A stretch of 64,000 bases of DNA from DASUPK01 sp963800285 (GCA_963800285.1 CAWDAL010000008.1:120626-184625); one strand, 5' to 3'; counted from the stretch's first letter, positions 34,906-42,338 are shown. Notes: generated from the sequence alone by a model not told the origin. Translations and numbers: made by a program.

Positions 34906-35682
34906 ATGGAAGCCGAGGTAAAGGCGTTCGAGCTCCGGGAGCTCTGGCGCAGGTACAAGGAGGGGGGAGACGCAGGCGCACGGGAGAGGCTCGTGGTCGC
35001 CTACTCGCCCCTGGTCAAATTCGTCGCCGGGCGCACCGGCGCGCGGCTGCCCTCGCATGTGGACCAGGCCGACCTGATCTCCTACGGGATGATCGGCCTG
35101 ATCGAGGCGATGGAGCGCTTCGAGCCCCGTCGCCAGATCCGCTTCGAGACCTTCGCGATGCAGCGCATCCGAGGCGCGATCATCGACGAGCTGCGCTCGC
35201 TCGACTGGGTGCCGCGCTCGGTCCGCTCCCGCGCACGCGGGATCGAGGAGGCGAACTCCAAGCTCGAGCATGAGCTGGGGCGCGCCCCGACCGATGCCGA
35301 GCTCGCCGATCGGCTTGGATTGACCGAGGAGGAGCTCCAGGAGGCGCTGCTCCAGATCTCCAACTCCTCGATCCTCGCCCTGGAGGAGCTCTGGATGACC
35401 CCCGATGCGTCTGGGGACAAGGTTTCGCTGCTCGACACGATGAAGGACGAATCGGCGCCCGATCCCCAGGCGGCGCTCGACACCAGCGAGGTCAAGGACC
35501 GGCTCGGCGAGGCGATCCAGGACCTGCCCGAGCGCGAGACGCTGGTCGTCGCGCTCTACTACTTCGAGAACCTCACCCTGCGGGAGATCGGCGAGGTCCT
35601 CGGCGTCACCGAGTCCCGGGTCTCACAGCTGCACTCGAAGGCGGTGCTGCGGCTCCGGTCCCGGTTGAAGAGCACTGGCTGA
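34906..35682 (+). CDS. whiG: FliA/WhiG-family RNA polymerase sigma factor
   Basis: 258 residues, start after GAAAGG. Sigma-70 regions: region 2 (LVKFVAGRTGARLPSHVDQA, DLISYGMIGLIEAMERF, RFETFAMQRIRGAIIDELR), region 3 (LGRAPTDAELADRLGL), region 4 HTH (LTLREIGEVLGVTESRVSQL). The FliA/WhiG type recognises TAAA-N15-GCCGATAA-like promoters and controls flagella or sporulation. No flagellar gene is in the window, so the regulon cannot be told. Downstream of the Xer gene, probably co-transcribed. Confidence 0.9.
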   Translation: MEAEVKAFELRELWRRYKEGGDAGARERLVVAYSPLVKFVAGRTGARLPSHVDQADLISYGMIGLIEAMERFEPRRQIRFETFAMQRIRGAIIDELRSLDWVPRSVRSRARGIEEANSKLEHELGRAPTDAELADRLGLTEEELQEALLQISNSSILALEELWMTPDASGDKVSLLDTMKDESAPDPQAALDTSEVKDRLGEAIQDLPERETLVVALYYFENLTLREIGEVLGVTESRVSQLHSKAVLRLRSRLKSTG

Positions 35683-35749
35683 CGGCTTGGCCATGACCCG
35701 CACGTCCTCCGCTTCGCGTTCGGGCGTGCGGGGCGGGGGCGCCATTGCC

Positions 35750-35778
35750 TTGGCAACCCTTGTCCGTCGCTATAGGGT
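35750..35778 (+). promoter_or_regulatory. leaderless promoter of the EF-G-like gene
   Basis: TTGGCA (35750-35755), 17-bp spacer, TAGGGT (35773-35778), then 8 nt to the ATG at 35787. Good -35/-10 match and spacing; transcription would begin at or near the start codon, and no Shine-Dalgarno is present. Confidence 0.65.
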
Positions 35779-35786
35779 GCGTGCCC

Positions 35787-37874
35787 ATGCCCCACAAGGC
35801 CGCCGACCGGATTCGCAACGTCGCGCTGATCGGCCACCGCGGCGCCGGGAAAACCTCGCTTCACGAGGCCCTGCTGTTCGAGGCCGGTGTCATCAACCGC
35901 CTCGGGCGGGTCGAGGATGGGACGACGACCTCCGACTACGAAGCGGATGAGCAGGAGCGCGAGATGTCGATCGGCGCCACCGTCTCCTCGTTCGAGCACG
36001 ACGGCCGCAAGATCAACCTAATCGACACCCCCGGCGACCCGAGCTTCATCGCCGACACGGTCGCCTCGCTCCGCGTCGCCGACGCTGCGGTCGTGGTCGT
36101 CAACGGCGTCATGGGCGTGGAGGTCCACACCGACCGGCTCTGGCAGCGCGCCGACGACGAGGGCCTGGCGCGCCTCGTCTTCGTCAACATGCTCGACCGC
36201 GAGCGGGCCGACTTCTTCCGCGCCCTCGAGTCACTGCAGAGCGCCTTCGGCAACCACGTCGTCGCCACCGAGATCCCGATCGGCTCGGAGCACGAGGTCC
36301 GGGGCGTGATCGACCTGATCGACATGAAGGCGTTCGTCGCTCAGGGGGAGGGGAGGGGGGCGCCGGAGCCGCAGGACATCCCCGAGGAGCTCCAGGCCCA
36401 GGCCCAGGAGTACCGCGAGAAGCTGATGGACGAGGTCGCCGAGAACTCGGACGAGCTGATGGAGCGATACCTCGAGGGTGAGGAGATCGACCACGACGAG
36501 ATCGTCACCGTGCTGAAGGGCGGCGTCACCGACGGCAAGATCTTCCCGGTCACCTGCGGGGTCGCGACCAAGAACCTCGGCACCACGCGCCTGCTGGAGG
36601 CGCTGGTGGAAGATCTTCCCTCGCCGGCGATGCGGGGACCGGTCACCGCTCTCGACGGCGAGGGCGAGGAGACCGAGATCGCGCCCGACGAGGAGGGCGA
36701 GCTGGTCGCCTACGTCTTCAAGACGCTCGCGGATCCTTACGCCGGCCGCCTCAACCTGTTCCGCGTCCACTCTGGCGTCTTGCGCGGCGACTCTCAGGTC
36801 AACAACGTCACCCAGCGGGCCAAGGAGCGGATCGGGCAGATCCTGATCCCGCGCGGCAAGGAGCACGAGCAGATCGACGAGCTGGGCGCGGGAGACATCG
36901 GCGCCGTTGCCAAGCTGAAGGAGACCCGGGCCGGCGACGTGCTCGCCGACAAGGACACGAAGATCTCCTTTCCGGCGCTCGACCTGCCCGCCCCCGTCAT
37001 GGCCTTCGCCTTCGAGGCGAAGACCAAGGGCGACGAGGACAAGGCCGCGAGCGCGATCCGGCGCCTCGAGGAGGAGGACCCGACGCTCGACGTCCACCGC
37101 GACCAGCAGACCGGGGAGCAGATCATCGCCGGGCTCACGCAGGTCCACGTCGAGGTGATCGTCGACCGCATGAAGAGCCGCTTCGGCGCCGAGATCGAGC
37201 TGCATCCGCCGCGCGTGCCCTATCTCGAGGCGGTGCGCAAGTCCGCCAAAGCACACGGCCGCTACAAGAAGCAGACCGGCGGCCGCGGCCAGTTCGGCGA
37301 CTGCCACATCGAGATCGCACCGACCGAGGCCGGCACCGGGTTCGAGTTCATCGACGAGATCAAGGGCGGCGCCATCCCGAAGGGCTTCATCCCCGCGGTC
37401 GAGAAGGGCATCGCGGAGGCCATGCATCACGGCGTCCTCGCCGGCTATCCGGTCAAGGATCTCCAGGTCCGCCTCTACGACGGCCAGTACCACCGCGTCG
37501 ACTCCTCGGAGAACGCATTCAAGGTGGCGGGCTCGATGGCCTTCAAGGAGGCGATGGAGCAGGCCGACCCGGTGCTGCTCGAGCCGATCATGCTGCTCAC
37601 GGTCAGCGTTCCCGAGGACGTCGTCGGCGACGTGGTCGGTGACCTCAACTCGCGCCGCGGCCGTCCACTGGGAATGGAGGCGAAGGGCTCGGTGACCGAG
37701 ATCAAGGCCGAGGTCCCGATGGCCGAGGTGCTCGACTACGCCCGCGACCTGCGCCAGATCACCGGCGGGCGCGGCGACTACACGATGGAGTTCGCGCGCC
37801 ACGAGGAGATCCCGTCCCACCTGGCGCAGAAGGTGATCTCGGAGGCGAGCGCCGGAGAGGAAGTCCGCGCCTGA
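35787..37874 (+). CDS. elongation factor G-like GTPase (EF-G2 type)
   Basis: 695 residues from ATG 35787. Five-domain EF-G layout: G1 IGHRGAGKTSLHEA, G2 region EREMSIGATVSS, G3 LIDTPGDPSF, G4 FVNMLDRER, domain II, and domains III-V with GQFGDCHIEIAP and PLGMEAKGSVTEIKAEVP. The catalytic His of the G3 box (DTPGH) is Asp and G4 is NMLD instead of NKxD, changes typical of the actinobacterial EF-G-like subgroup rather than canonical EF-G. A role other than normal translocation is likely. The stop overlaps the proposed CTG start of the RNase H-like gene. Confidence 0.88.
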   Translation: MPHKAADRIRNVALIGHRGAGKTSLHEALLFEAGVINRLGRVEDGTTTSDYEADEQEREMSIGATVSSFEHDGRKINLIDTPGDPSFIADTVASLRVADAAVVVVNGVMGVEVHTDRLWQRADDEGLARLVFVNMLDRERADFFRALESLQSAFGNHVVATEIPIGSEHEVRGVIDLIDMKAFVAQGEGRGAPEPQDIPEELQAQAQEYREKLMDEVAENSDELMERYLEGEEIDHDEIVTVLKGGVTDGKIFPVTCGVATKNLGTTRLLEALVEDLPSPAMRGPVTALDGEGEETEIAPDEEGELVAYVFKTLADPYAGRLNLFRVHSGVLRGDSQVNNVTQRAKERIGQILIPRGKEHEQIDELGAGDIGAVAKLKETRAGDVLADKDTKISFPALDLPAPVMAFAFEAKTKGDEDKAASAIRRLEEEDPTLDVHRDQQTGEQIIAGLTQVHVEVIVDRMKSRFGAEIELHPPRVPYLEAVRKSAKAHGRYKKQTGGRGQFGDCHIEIAPTEAGTGFEFIDEIKGGAIPKGFIPAVEKGIAEAMHHGVLAGYPVKDLQVRLYDGQYHRVDSSENAFKVAGSMAFKEAMEQADPVLLEPIMLLTVSVPEDVVGDVVGDLNSRRGRPLGMEAKGSVTEIKAEVPMAEVLDYARDLRQITGGRGDYTMEFARHEEIPSHLAQKVISEASAGEEVRA

Positions 37875-38269
37875 AGGTCGTCGTCAACGTCGACGGCGGC
37901 TCCAGGGGGAATCCAGGGCCGGCGGCGATCGCCGCCGTCGCGACCGATCCATCCGGAGAGGTGCTCGCCGAGCGCAGCGAGACGATCGGGGAGACGACCA
38001 ACAACGTCGCGGAATACCGGGCCCTGCTGCTCGGCATCGAGCTGGCCAAGGAGCTGGCAGCCGACGACGCCGAGTTCGTCGGGGACTCGAAGCTGATCGT
38101 CGAACAGGTGAAGGGAAACTGGAAGGTCAAGCAGGAGCACCTGCGCCCGCTCGTCACGAAGGCAAAGGACGCTCTCCGCGACCTGCCCGCCTGGTCGATT
38201 CGCCACGTCAAGCGCGACGAGAACTCCCACGCGGACGAGCTCCTCAATCAGGCGCTCGATCAGCTCTGA
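37871..38269 (+). CDS. RNase H-like (RVT_3) protein
   Basis: About 132 residues. The domain begins VVVNVDGGSRGNPGPAAIAA (first catalytic Asp), continues ETTNNVAEYRALLLGIELA (Glu), EFVGDSKLIVEQVKGNW (Asp) and ends DENSHADELLNQAL (His/Asp). All four acidic residues are present, so cleavage of RNA in RNA-DNA hybrids is plausible. The domain start precedes the first GTG (37961); no ATG/GTG/TTG is available, and CTG 37871 overlapping the EF-G-like stop (CTGA) with AGAGGA 9 nt upstream is the only reasonable start. Confidence 0.85.
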   Translation: MKVVVNVDGGSRGNPGPAAIAAVATDPSGEVLAERSETIGETTNNVAEYRALLLGIELAKELAADDAEFVGDSKLIVEQVKGNWKVKQEHLRPLVTKAKDALRDLPAWSIRHVKRDENSHADELLNQALDQL

Positions 38270-38290
38270 CGGGCGCCCTCGCCTGACGTG

Positions 38291-38320
38291 AAAAGGCCGG
38301 GCCCCTCCGCCCGGCCTTTT
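38291..38320. terminator. bidirectional intrinsic terminator
   Basis: Perfect 12-bp stem AAAAGGCCGGGC / GCCCGGCCTTTT with a 6-nt loop between the convergent RNase H-like and serine protease genes. A-tract and T-tract on either side make it work on both strands. Confidence 0.9.
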
Positions 38321-38344
38321 CAGCCTCGTAGTCGGTCAGCCTCG

Positions 38345-39193
38345 CTAGAGGTTGACGCCGATCCCCTTCAGGACCGCGCGAACCGCGTCCCCGTTGAAGG
38401 GCTCGGTGCCGGGCACCAGGTTCACACCGGCGAACGCCGGCGCGTTGGCGTGCATGTAGGCGAGCTCCTTGGGGAGATCGCCGACGCCGTTCGAGCCGGC
38501 GAGGGGTGCGAGCTGGACCGTGCTCAAAATCCCGATCGCTCCTCCGTTCGCGTCCATGAAGCCGCTACCGGAGTCGCCGGGGATCCCCGGCGTGAGCGTG
38601 TAGACGTCATGGCTCCAGCCGCTCGGCGTGCTCTGGACGACGATGCCCTGCTTCGGGCTGAGCGCCGTGACCCCGCCGCGGAGTTCCGAGTTCCCGTAGG
38701 TGAAGACTGTGGAACCGGCGCCGCCCCAGCTTCCGAGACCAGTCGGGCCTCCGAATGCCGGGACCGACGGGTTGACGCTCCCCACGTCCGCCGGGTCGAG
38801 CTTGATCAGGGCGAGGTCGTTGAACGCGCAGGTGTCGGCGTCCGTCTCGCCCTTCGACTGCATGGTCAGCCACGAGTTGTAGACCAGCGTTCCCGGATGG
38901 CTCGCGCCCGTGACGTCAACCGGCGTGCCGGTCGGGAGGGACCCCGAGGTGCAGCCGTCGGTGTCGGTGCTCGAGCCGGTGCCAGAGCAGTGCGCCGCCT
39001 GTCCCAGGTAGGTGTTGGAGCCGTCCTGGAAGAGGAAGTTCGACGTGCACTGCGCGCCCGCCGTGAAGACCTGAACGCCCGGATGGATGGTCGCGGAGCT
39101 CGCCGGCGCCCAGGCCGAAGCGGCCGACGGAGCGATGGCGAGGACGGAGATCGCGGCCACCGCGATGGCTGCGGTCAGAATCTTTCGGTGCAT
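38345..39193 (-). CDS. secreted trypsin-like serine protease
   Basis: 282 residues. Signal peptide (about 1-27, ending PSAASAWA). Chymotrypsin-fold catalytic triad visible: His in GQAAHCSG, Asp in FNDLALIKLDP, Ser in GIPGDSGSGFM. Four Cys likely form two disulfides (QCTSN..AHC and DGCTS..DTCAF). No propeptide or C-terminal anchor obvious; an extracellular protease. It is the last chromosomal gene before the tRNA-Gly insertion site. Confidence 0.88.
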   Translation of the reverse strand: MHRKILTAAIAVAAISVLAIAPSAASAWAPASSATIHPGVQVFTAGAQCTSNFLFQDGSNTYLGQAAHCSGTGSSTDTDGCTSGSLPTGTPVDVTGASHPGTLVYNSWLTMQSKGETDADTCAFNDLALIKLDPADVGSVNPSVPAFGGPTGLGSWGGAGSTVFTYGNSELRGGVTALSPKQGIVVQSTPSGWSHDVYTLTPGIPGDSGSGFMDANGGAIGILSTVQLAPLAGSNGVGDLPKELAYMHANAPAFAGVNLVPGTEPFNGDAVRAVLKGIGVNL

Positions 39194-39273
39194 TGAAGCC
39201 CCCTGATTCGTAGTTACCCCAGTGGGAGGACCATACCCAAAAATAGGGAGTGAGATCCCAGTCGGAGCGCGCC

Positions 39274-39279
39274 TATACT
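39274..39279 (+). promoter_or_regulatory. -10 box of tRNA-Gly
   Basis: TATACT 11 nt before the mature tRNA 5' end; good match to TATAAT. A -35 box is not obvious. Confidence 0.5.
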
Positions 39280-39290
39280 TGCCCGTCGCT

Positions 39291-39364
39291 GCGGCTGTAG
39301 CTCAGTTGGCTAGAGCGTCTGCTTGCCATGCAGAAGGTCGTGGGTTCGAATCCCATCAGCCGCT
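39291..39364 (+). tRNA. tRNA-Gly(GCC)
   Basis: 74 nt. Acceptor GCGGCTG/CAGCCGC, D-stem GCTC/GAGC, anticodon stem TCTGC/GCAGA with loop TTGCCAT (anticodon GCC), T-arm GTGGG-TTCGAAT-CCCAT. Complete cloverleaf. Its 3' part (39320-39365) is repeated exactly at 56907-56952 and imperfectly at 59248-59285, so this gene is the attachment site of the downstream island; the island restores its 3' end. Confidence 0.97.
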
Positions 39365-39365
39365 T
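39320..39365 (+). repeat. attL: 3' tRNA-Gly direct repeat, copy 1
   Basis: 46 bp identical to 56907-56952. It begins in the anticodon stem of tRNA-Gly and runs one base past the tRNA 3' end. Left boundary of the genomic island. Confidence 0.9.
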
Positions 39366-39374
39366 CTCCGAACT

Positions 39375-39395
39375 CCCCGCTATCGGCGGGGTTTT
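39375..39395 (+). terminator. terminator for tRNA-Gly supplied by the island
   Basis: CCCCGC / GCGGGG stem with a 5-nt loop followed by TTTT, 11 nt after the tRNA. Different from the terminator found after the two other attachment-site copies, so the element brought its own. Confidence 0.8.
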
Positions 39396-39840
39396 CGCTT
39401 TCTGGGGTGGCGGCCCCTTCTGTGGTCCGAGGGTCGAAATCGGCGTTTGTGCCCATTGAGTGCCCAAACCCTTCGCGCACGAGCTCGTCCACGCTGGCTC
39501 CGTGGTCGGTCTTGGAGGCGATCACCTGGGCGTAGATCGAAAGCGTCACCTTTGGATCCGTCTGTCCAGCCTGAGCCATCGTGTACGGCACCGAAGCGCC
39601 TGCTTCGAGTAGGAGGGATATGAACGTTCGGCGTAGCGAGTGAGGGACGACATGCGGCATGGGCTCGTGGCCTCGGTCCCCGAGGGCTTTGCTCCCTCGC
39701 TCGACCGCCTGTTTCAGGAAGCGGCTCCGAACGTTGCTCTCTGAATCGCGTCCGCCAGTCGCGGTGGCGAACACGTAGCCGTCGGAGTCAACGTCGCGGA
39801 TCCCCGCCCGGTATTCGGTGAGCAGCTCAGCGAGGGTTGG

Positions 39841-40204
39841 GGTTAGGTCGTATTACCGGGTGGGGGCTCGGCTGGTCGAGATGAAGCTCGAGGACGACCG
39901 CGACATCCACCTCGTGGTGTCGGTCCCGAGCGCCCCCTCGAAGAAGATGATCGTCGAGTTCCCCGACACGACCTGCAACGGCGCTTCAAGCTCACGGAAG
40001 AAGGGGAAGATGGCGAGCGCCCGCTCCGCGATCGTCGCCGCCTGCGGTCAGCCCTCCTCCAGCCACTTCACCGACCTCAGTGGCAGGGCGAGCGTCACCG
40101 GGGTCGGGTTCTTCGACATTCCGCACGGCCAGACCGGCGTTGCCCCGAACGCGATTGAGCTGCACCCGGTCTTGAAGTTCTCGGCGGCGAGCTGCTCGCA
40201 CTAA
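39841..40204 (+). pseudogene. 3' fragment of a conserved actinobacterial protein
   Basis: Reads VEMKLEDDRDIHLVVSVP, MIVEFPDTTCNG, TGVGFFDIPHGQTGV and PNAIELHPVLKF to a stop at 40204. This is the C-terminal half of a family in which a signal peptide and N-terminal part normally precede the LEDDRDIHLV segment; here the sequence abuts the integrase fragment at about 39843, so the 5' part is missing. The codons just upstream (from 39818) have no family similarity. Function of the family unknown to me. Confidence 0.6.
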
Positions 40205-40213
40205 CCACCCAAA

Positions 40214-40236
40214 CCGCTGCTTTGCATGGAAAGCGG
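40214..40236 (+). repeat. P palindrome (variant)
   Basis: CCGCTGCTTTGCATGGAAAG plus CGG: a copy of P (consensus CCGCTTTGCATGGAAAGCGG) with a 3-nt insertion in the left arm, 9 nt after the fragment ending at 40204. Confidence 0.75.
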
Positions 40237-40339
40237 GCCTTCGGCATGACGCTCAGCGGCAAGTTGCTCGCATTTGGCTGGGGCGGGAGTACGGAGAAGC
40301 CAGCGATGTCCGGAGGCTTTCCGCTACCAACGGGAGTGG

Positions 40340-40813
40340 TTAACCCCGATCCAGGGGCCCGCGCGACGGTGGAGAGGTTTCCCTGAGGAGCTCCAGCTCG
40401 CTCCTCAGTGCGCGGACCTCGCGCAGGATCTCCTGGTCCGTCTGCAGCTCCGCCTCCTCGAGCGGCTGCTCGTCCTCACGCACGAGCAGGGAGGCCACGG
40501 CGGCGGTTGTGAAGGCCAGGAGCATGAACCCTGTGATCATCGTCACCGTGGCGATCAGGTGACCCGCCAGTGTGTGGGGCGCGGGCCCGGAAAAACCGAC
40601 GGTTGTCATCAGCGAGATCGACCACCAGACGCCGTCCCAATACGACTCAGTGGTGTCTGTGGAGAACGCGGCCATTCCCGCGGCTCCTGCAAGGATTACG
40701 AACCCCGCGATCGGTAGCAGGTACCGCAGCCAGGCCCGGCTCAGCCGGAGCGTCTGAGAGCTCAGCGCGGGCAAGCTCCGAGGCGAGGCTGGTGGCAGAT
40801 CGGCACCGGTCAT
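40340..40813 (-). CDS. two-TM ion channel (K+ channel-like), unusual filter
   Basis: 157 residues from ATG 40813. Two hydrophobic helices (about 35-52 LLPIAGFVILAGAAGMAA and 95-115 LIATVTMITGFMLLAF) flank a pore loop WWSISLMTTVGFSGPAP. The arrangement is that of PF07885 two-TM potassium channels, but the filter reads TVGFSG instead of TVGYGD. The C-terminus is an acidic, heptad-like helix (about 125-150). Potassium selectivity is therefore uncertain. Within the island between P/Q repeats. Confidence 0.75.
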   Translation of the reverse strand: MTGADLPPASPRSLPALSSQTLRLSRAWLRYLLPIAGFVILAGAAGMAAFSTDTTESYWDGVWWSISLMTTVGFSGPAPHTLAGHLIATVTMITGFMLLAFTTAAVASLLVREDEQPLEEAELQTDQEILREVRALRSELELLRETSPPSRGPLDRG

Positions 40814-40913
40814 GCTGAAGATCGTCCTGCCGGGGGTGGCGATGCGCATCCGTGCTCGCGTACCGGAAACGCTCAGTAGTTCGCCTCGAGGGTGAACGTG
40901 CGCGCTCCGCTGG

Positions 40914-40955
40914 ACCCCCGAGCAAGCCCTCGAAGCCGCCGGGCTGTCGGAATAG
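40914..40955 (+). pseudogene. solo 3' end of a SnoaL cassette
   Basis: Encodes only PEQALEAAGLSE and a stop, the constant 3' end shared by the SnoaL-like genes in this island, directly followed by Q and P. No SnoaL-like sequence precedes it, so the body of the gene is lost while its conserved end and repeat remain. Confidence 0.7.
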
Positions 40956-40998
40956 CCGCTTTGGACGAGAAGCGGCTATCCGCTTTGCATGGAAAGCA
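40956..40998 (+). repeat. Q-P repeat pair
   Basis: Q at 40956-40975 (CCGCTTTGGACGAGAAGCGG, exact consensus), CTAT spacer, P at 40980-40998. Q starts at the base after the relic's stop codon. Confidence 0.9.
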
Positions 40999-41018
40999 GT
41001 GATGGAGGACGCGATACT
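40990..41018 (+). promoter_or_regulatory. proposed promoter of SnoaL cassette A
   Basis: TGGAAA in the right arm of P (40990-40995), 17-bp spacer, GATACT (41013-41018), then 9 nt to ATG 41028. There is no Shine-Dalgarno before the ATG, so a leaderless transcript is inferred. Confidence 0.45.
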
Positions 41019-41027
41019 GCGTGGGCG

Positions 41028-41429
41028 ATGTCCGAGGAGAACGTCGAGATCGTCAAGACCCTGTTTGCGGCGTTCGCCGACCGGGACCTTGACGCCGCCG
41101 CCCGTGTCCTCGATCCCGAGGTGGAGATTCATCCGGCCATCGTCGGAGGGCCAGAGGGTGTCGTTTACCGTGGCGTGCCCGGCAACAGGCAATTCTGGGC
41201 CGACGTTGACGCGGCCTGGTCGGAGTTCCGCATCGAGCCTGAGGAGTTCCGCGATCTCGGCGACCAGGTCCTCATACTGGGACGGGCTTTCGCTCGCGCT
41301 GAGGGGAGCGGAATCACCCTGGATGAGCCGGCAGCGTGGATCGCTGCAATGCGGGGGGCGCAAATCGTCCAATTTCAAAGCTTCAGCAGCCAGCGGGAAG
41401 CCCTCGAAGCCGCCGGGCTGTCCGAGTAG
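41028..41429 (+). CDS. SnoaL/NTF2-like protein, cassette A
   Basis: 133 residues. Cone-shaped NTF2-like fold expected: N-terminal helices (SEENVEIVKTLFAAFADRDL), strand with DPEVEIHPAI, and three long strands towards the end. Family members are cyclases, isomerases or ligand-binding proteins; no catalytic dyad can be assigned here. The 5' end (leader GATACTGCGTGGGCG plus SEENVE) and the 3' end (REALEAAGLSE) are shared with the other cassettes while the core differs. An in-frame ATG in P (40989) would add 13 residues, but this frame is not kept in cassette B. Followed directly by Q-P. Confidence 0.85.
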   Translation: MSEENVEIVKTLFAAFADRDLDAAARVLDPEVEIHPAIVGGPEGVVYRGVPGNRQFWADVDAAWSEFRIEPEEFRDLGDQVLILGRAFARAEGSGITLDEPAAWIAAMRGAQIVQFQSFSSQREALEAAGLSE

Positions 41430-41473
41430 CTTCTCTGGACGAGACGCAGCTATCCGCTTTGCATGGAAAGCGG
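41430..41473 (+). repeat. Q-P repeat pair (Q degenerate)
   Basis: A decayed Q (CTTCTCTGGACGAGACGCAG) directly after the cassette A stop, then an exact P at 41454-41473. Confidence 0.85.
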
Positions 41474-41493
41474 CACTCCGTTCGAGAGATACT
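41464..41493 (+). promoter_or_regulatory. proposed promoter of SnoaL cassette B
   Basis: TGGAAA (41464-41469, in P), 18-bp spacer, GATACT (41488-41493), 9 nt to ATG 41503. Confidence 0.45.
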
Positions 41494-41502
41494 GCGTGGG
41501 CG

Positions 41503-41898
41503 ATGTCCAAGGAGAATGTCGACCGGATGCGTCAGTCGCAGGCCGCCTTCGAACGCGGTGACAAGGACGCCTGGTGCGCCTTCGTTCATCCCGACGTCGA
41601 GGTCGTGCCCATAGGCGACTGGCCGGAAGGACACATCCAGGGACGCGATGCAGCGTGGGACTTCTTCGTGACCGTCGATGAGCAATGGGAGCCCGGTAGC
41701 TATGAGCTTGACGAGGTCAGTGATGGCGGCGACCGGATCGCAGCTCGCATGCGTCGAGAGCTGCGCGGCAAGTCAAGCGGCGTCGAGGTGGAATACGACT
41801 ACTGGGTCGTCTTCACTTTCCAAGACGGGTTGGTCGCTCGCGCAGAGTGGTTTGAGGATCGTCAAGAAGCCCTCGAAGCAGCTGGACACTCGCCGTAG
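41503..41898 (+). CDS. SnoaL/NTF2-like protein, cassette B
   Basis: 131 residues from ATG 41503. Starts SKENVDRMRQSQAAFERGDK; core contains FVHPDVEVVPIGDWPEG, IQGRDAAWDFF and VEVEYDYWVVFTFQDG, a clear SnoaL-like (DUF4440/NTF2) pattern. The constant 3' end is drifting: EALEAAGHSP instead of EALEAAGLSE. The ATG in the upstream P (41463) is out of frame, which argues that the cassette ATG is the real start. The core is closest to cassette G at 55040 (both have a ypW/DW-PE motif and an RREXRGK segment). Confidence 0.85.
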   Translation: MSKENVDRMRQSQAAFERGDKDAWCAFVHPDVEVVPIGDWPEGHIQGRDAAWDFFVTVDEQWEPGSYELDEVSDGGDRIAARMRRELRGKSSGVEVEYDYWVVFTFQDGLVARAEWFEDRQEALEAAGHSP

Positions 41899-41908
41899 CT
41901 GAAAAGCG

Positions 41909-41950
41909 CCGCTTTGGACGAGAAGCGGCTATCCGCCTTGCATGGAAAGG
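41909..41950 (+). repeat. Q-P repeat pair (P degenerate)
   Basis: Exact Q at 41909-41928, ATCC-linked decayed P (CCGCCTTGCATGGAAAGG) at 41933-41950. 10 nt after the cassette B stop. Confidence 0.85.
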
Positions 41951-42062
41951 AGCGCTTTTCCGATCAGACGCTTCGAGCCCGGCTGGGTGTCGGCGAATCG
42001 ACTGGAGCGGCAAGGAGAAGCGCCCCAGGTTGGGGGGCGCTTCGGGTGCCGCTCGGAAGCTA

Positions 42063-42338
42063 CTACGCGCCTGCCGCCGCAGCCTCCGGAAGACCGATCG
42101 CGTTCTCCTCGTCGACCTCGATGTAGGAGTTCTCAGTCACGCCGGCAGTAGCCGGGTCGAGGTACTCCCGCAGGGAGTCGGTCGAGTCTGCCTCCCACAC
42201 GCAGGTTGCCACCGACCCGTCCTTGGGCGGGAGGAACTGCCGCAACTGAGCGGGCGATCCCCCTTCGGCAACCTCCGCGGCGTCCATTGAGGAGAACTTC
42301 TCCGGATCGATGATCCGGTGCTCCACGACGATATGCAT
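42063..42338 (-). CDS. small ferredoxin-like-fold protein, unknown
   Basis: 91 residues from ATG 42338, with GGAGG 6 nt upstream. Begins HIVVEHRIIDPEKF, contains FLPPKDGSVATCVWEADSTD and ends with YIEVDEENAIGLPEA. The beta-alpha-beta pattern resembles small dimeric alpha/beta-barrel proteins (for example the SCO4226-type nickel-binding family), but I cannot assign a ligand. It lies between two Q-P pairs (41909 and 42451) on the opposite strand, as if carried as one unit. Confidence 0.7.
   Translation of the reverse strand: MHIVVEHRIIDPEKFSSMDAAEVAEGGSPAQLRQFLPPKDGSVATCVWEADSTDSLREYLDPATAGVTENSYIEVDEENAIGLPEAAAAGA

Larger units (their letters stand above)
39310..39846 (-). pseudogene. truncated tyrosine integrase (C-terminal part)
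   Basis: Homologous reading runs from about 39843 (LTPTLAELLTEYRAG) to a stop inside the tRNA. Visible: DGYVFAT, box II HSLRRTFISLLLEAGASV, QTDPKVT and the catalytic Tyr in SIYAQV. The core-binding domain, the first catalytic Arg and the Lys are missing, and a stop lies just upstream, so the N-terminal half is deleted. The last codons (GIRTHDLLHGKQTL) are the tRNA-Gly sequence read backwards, as in integrases whose gene ends in their own attachment site. Probably the enzyme that once mobilised the island. Confidence 0.85.

Noticed and set aside
40989..41028. ATG within the P repeat as the translation start of SnoaL genes
   Set aside because: In frame in A and G but out of frame in B, and absent in C to F; the conserved ATG after the leader fits all.
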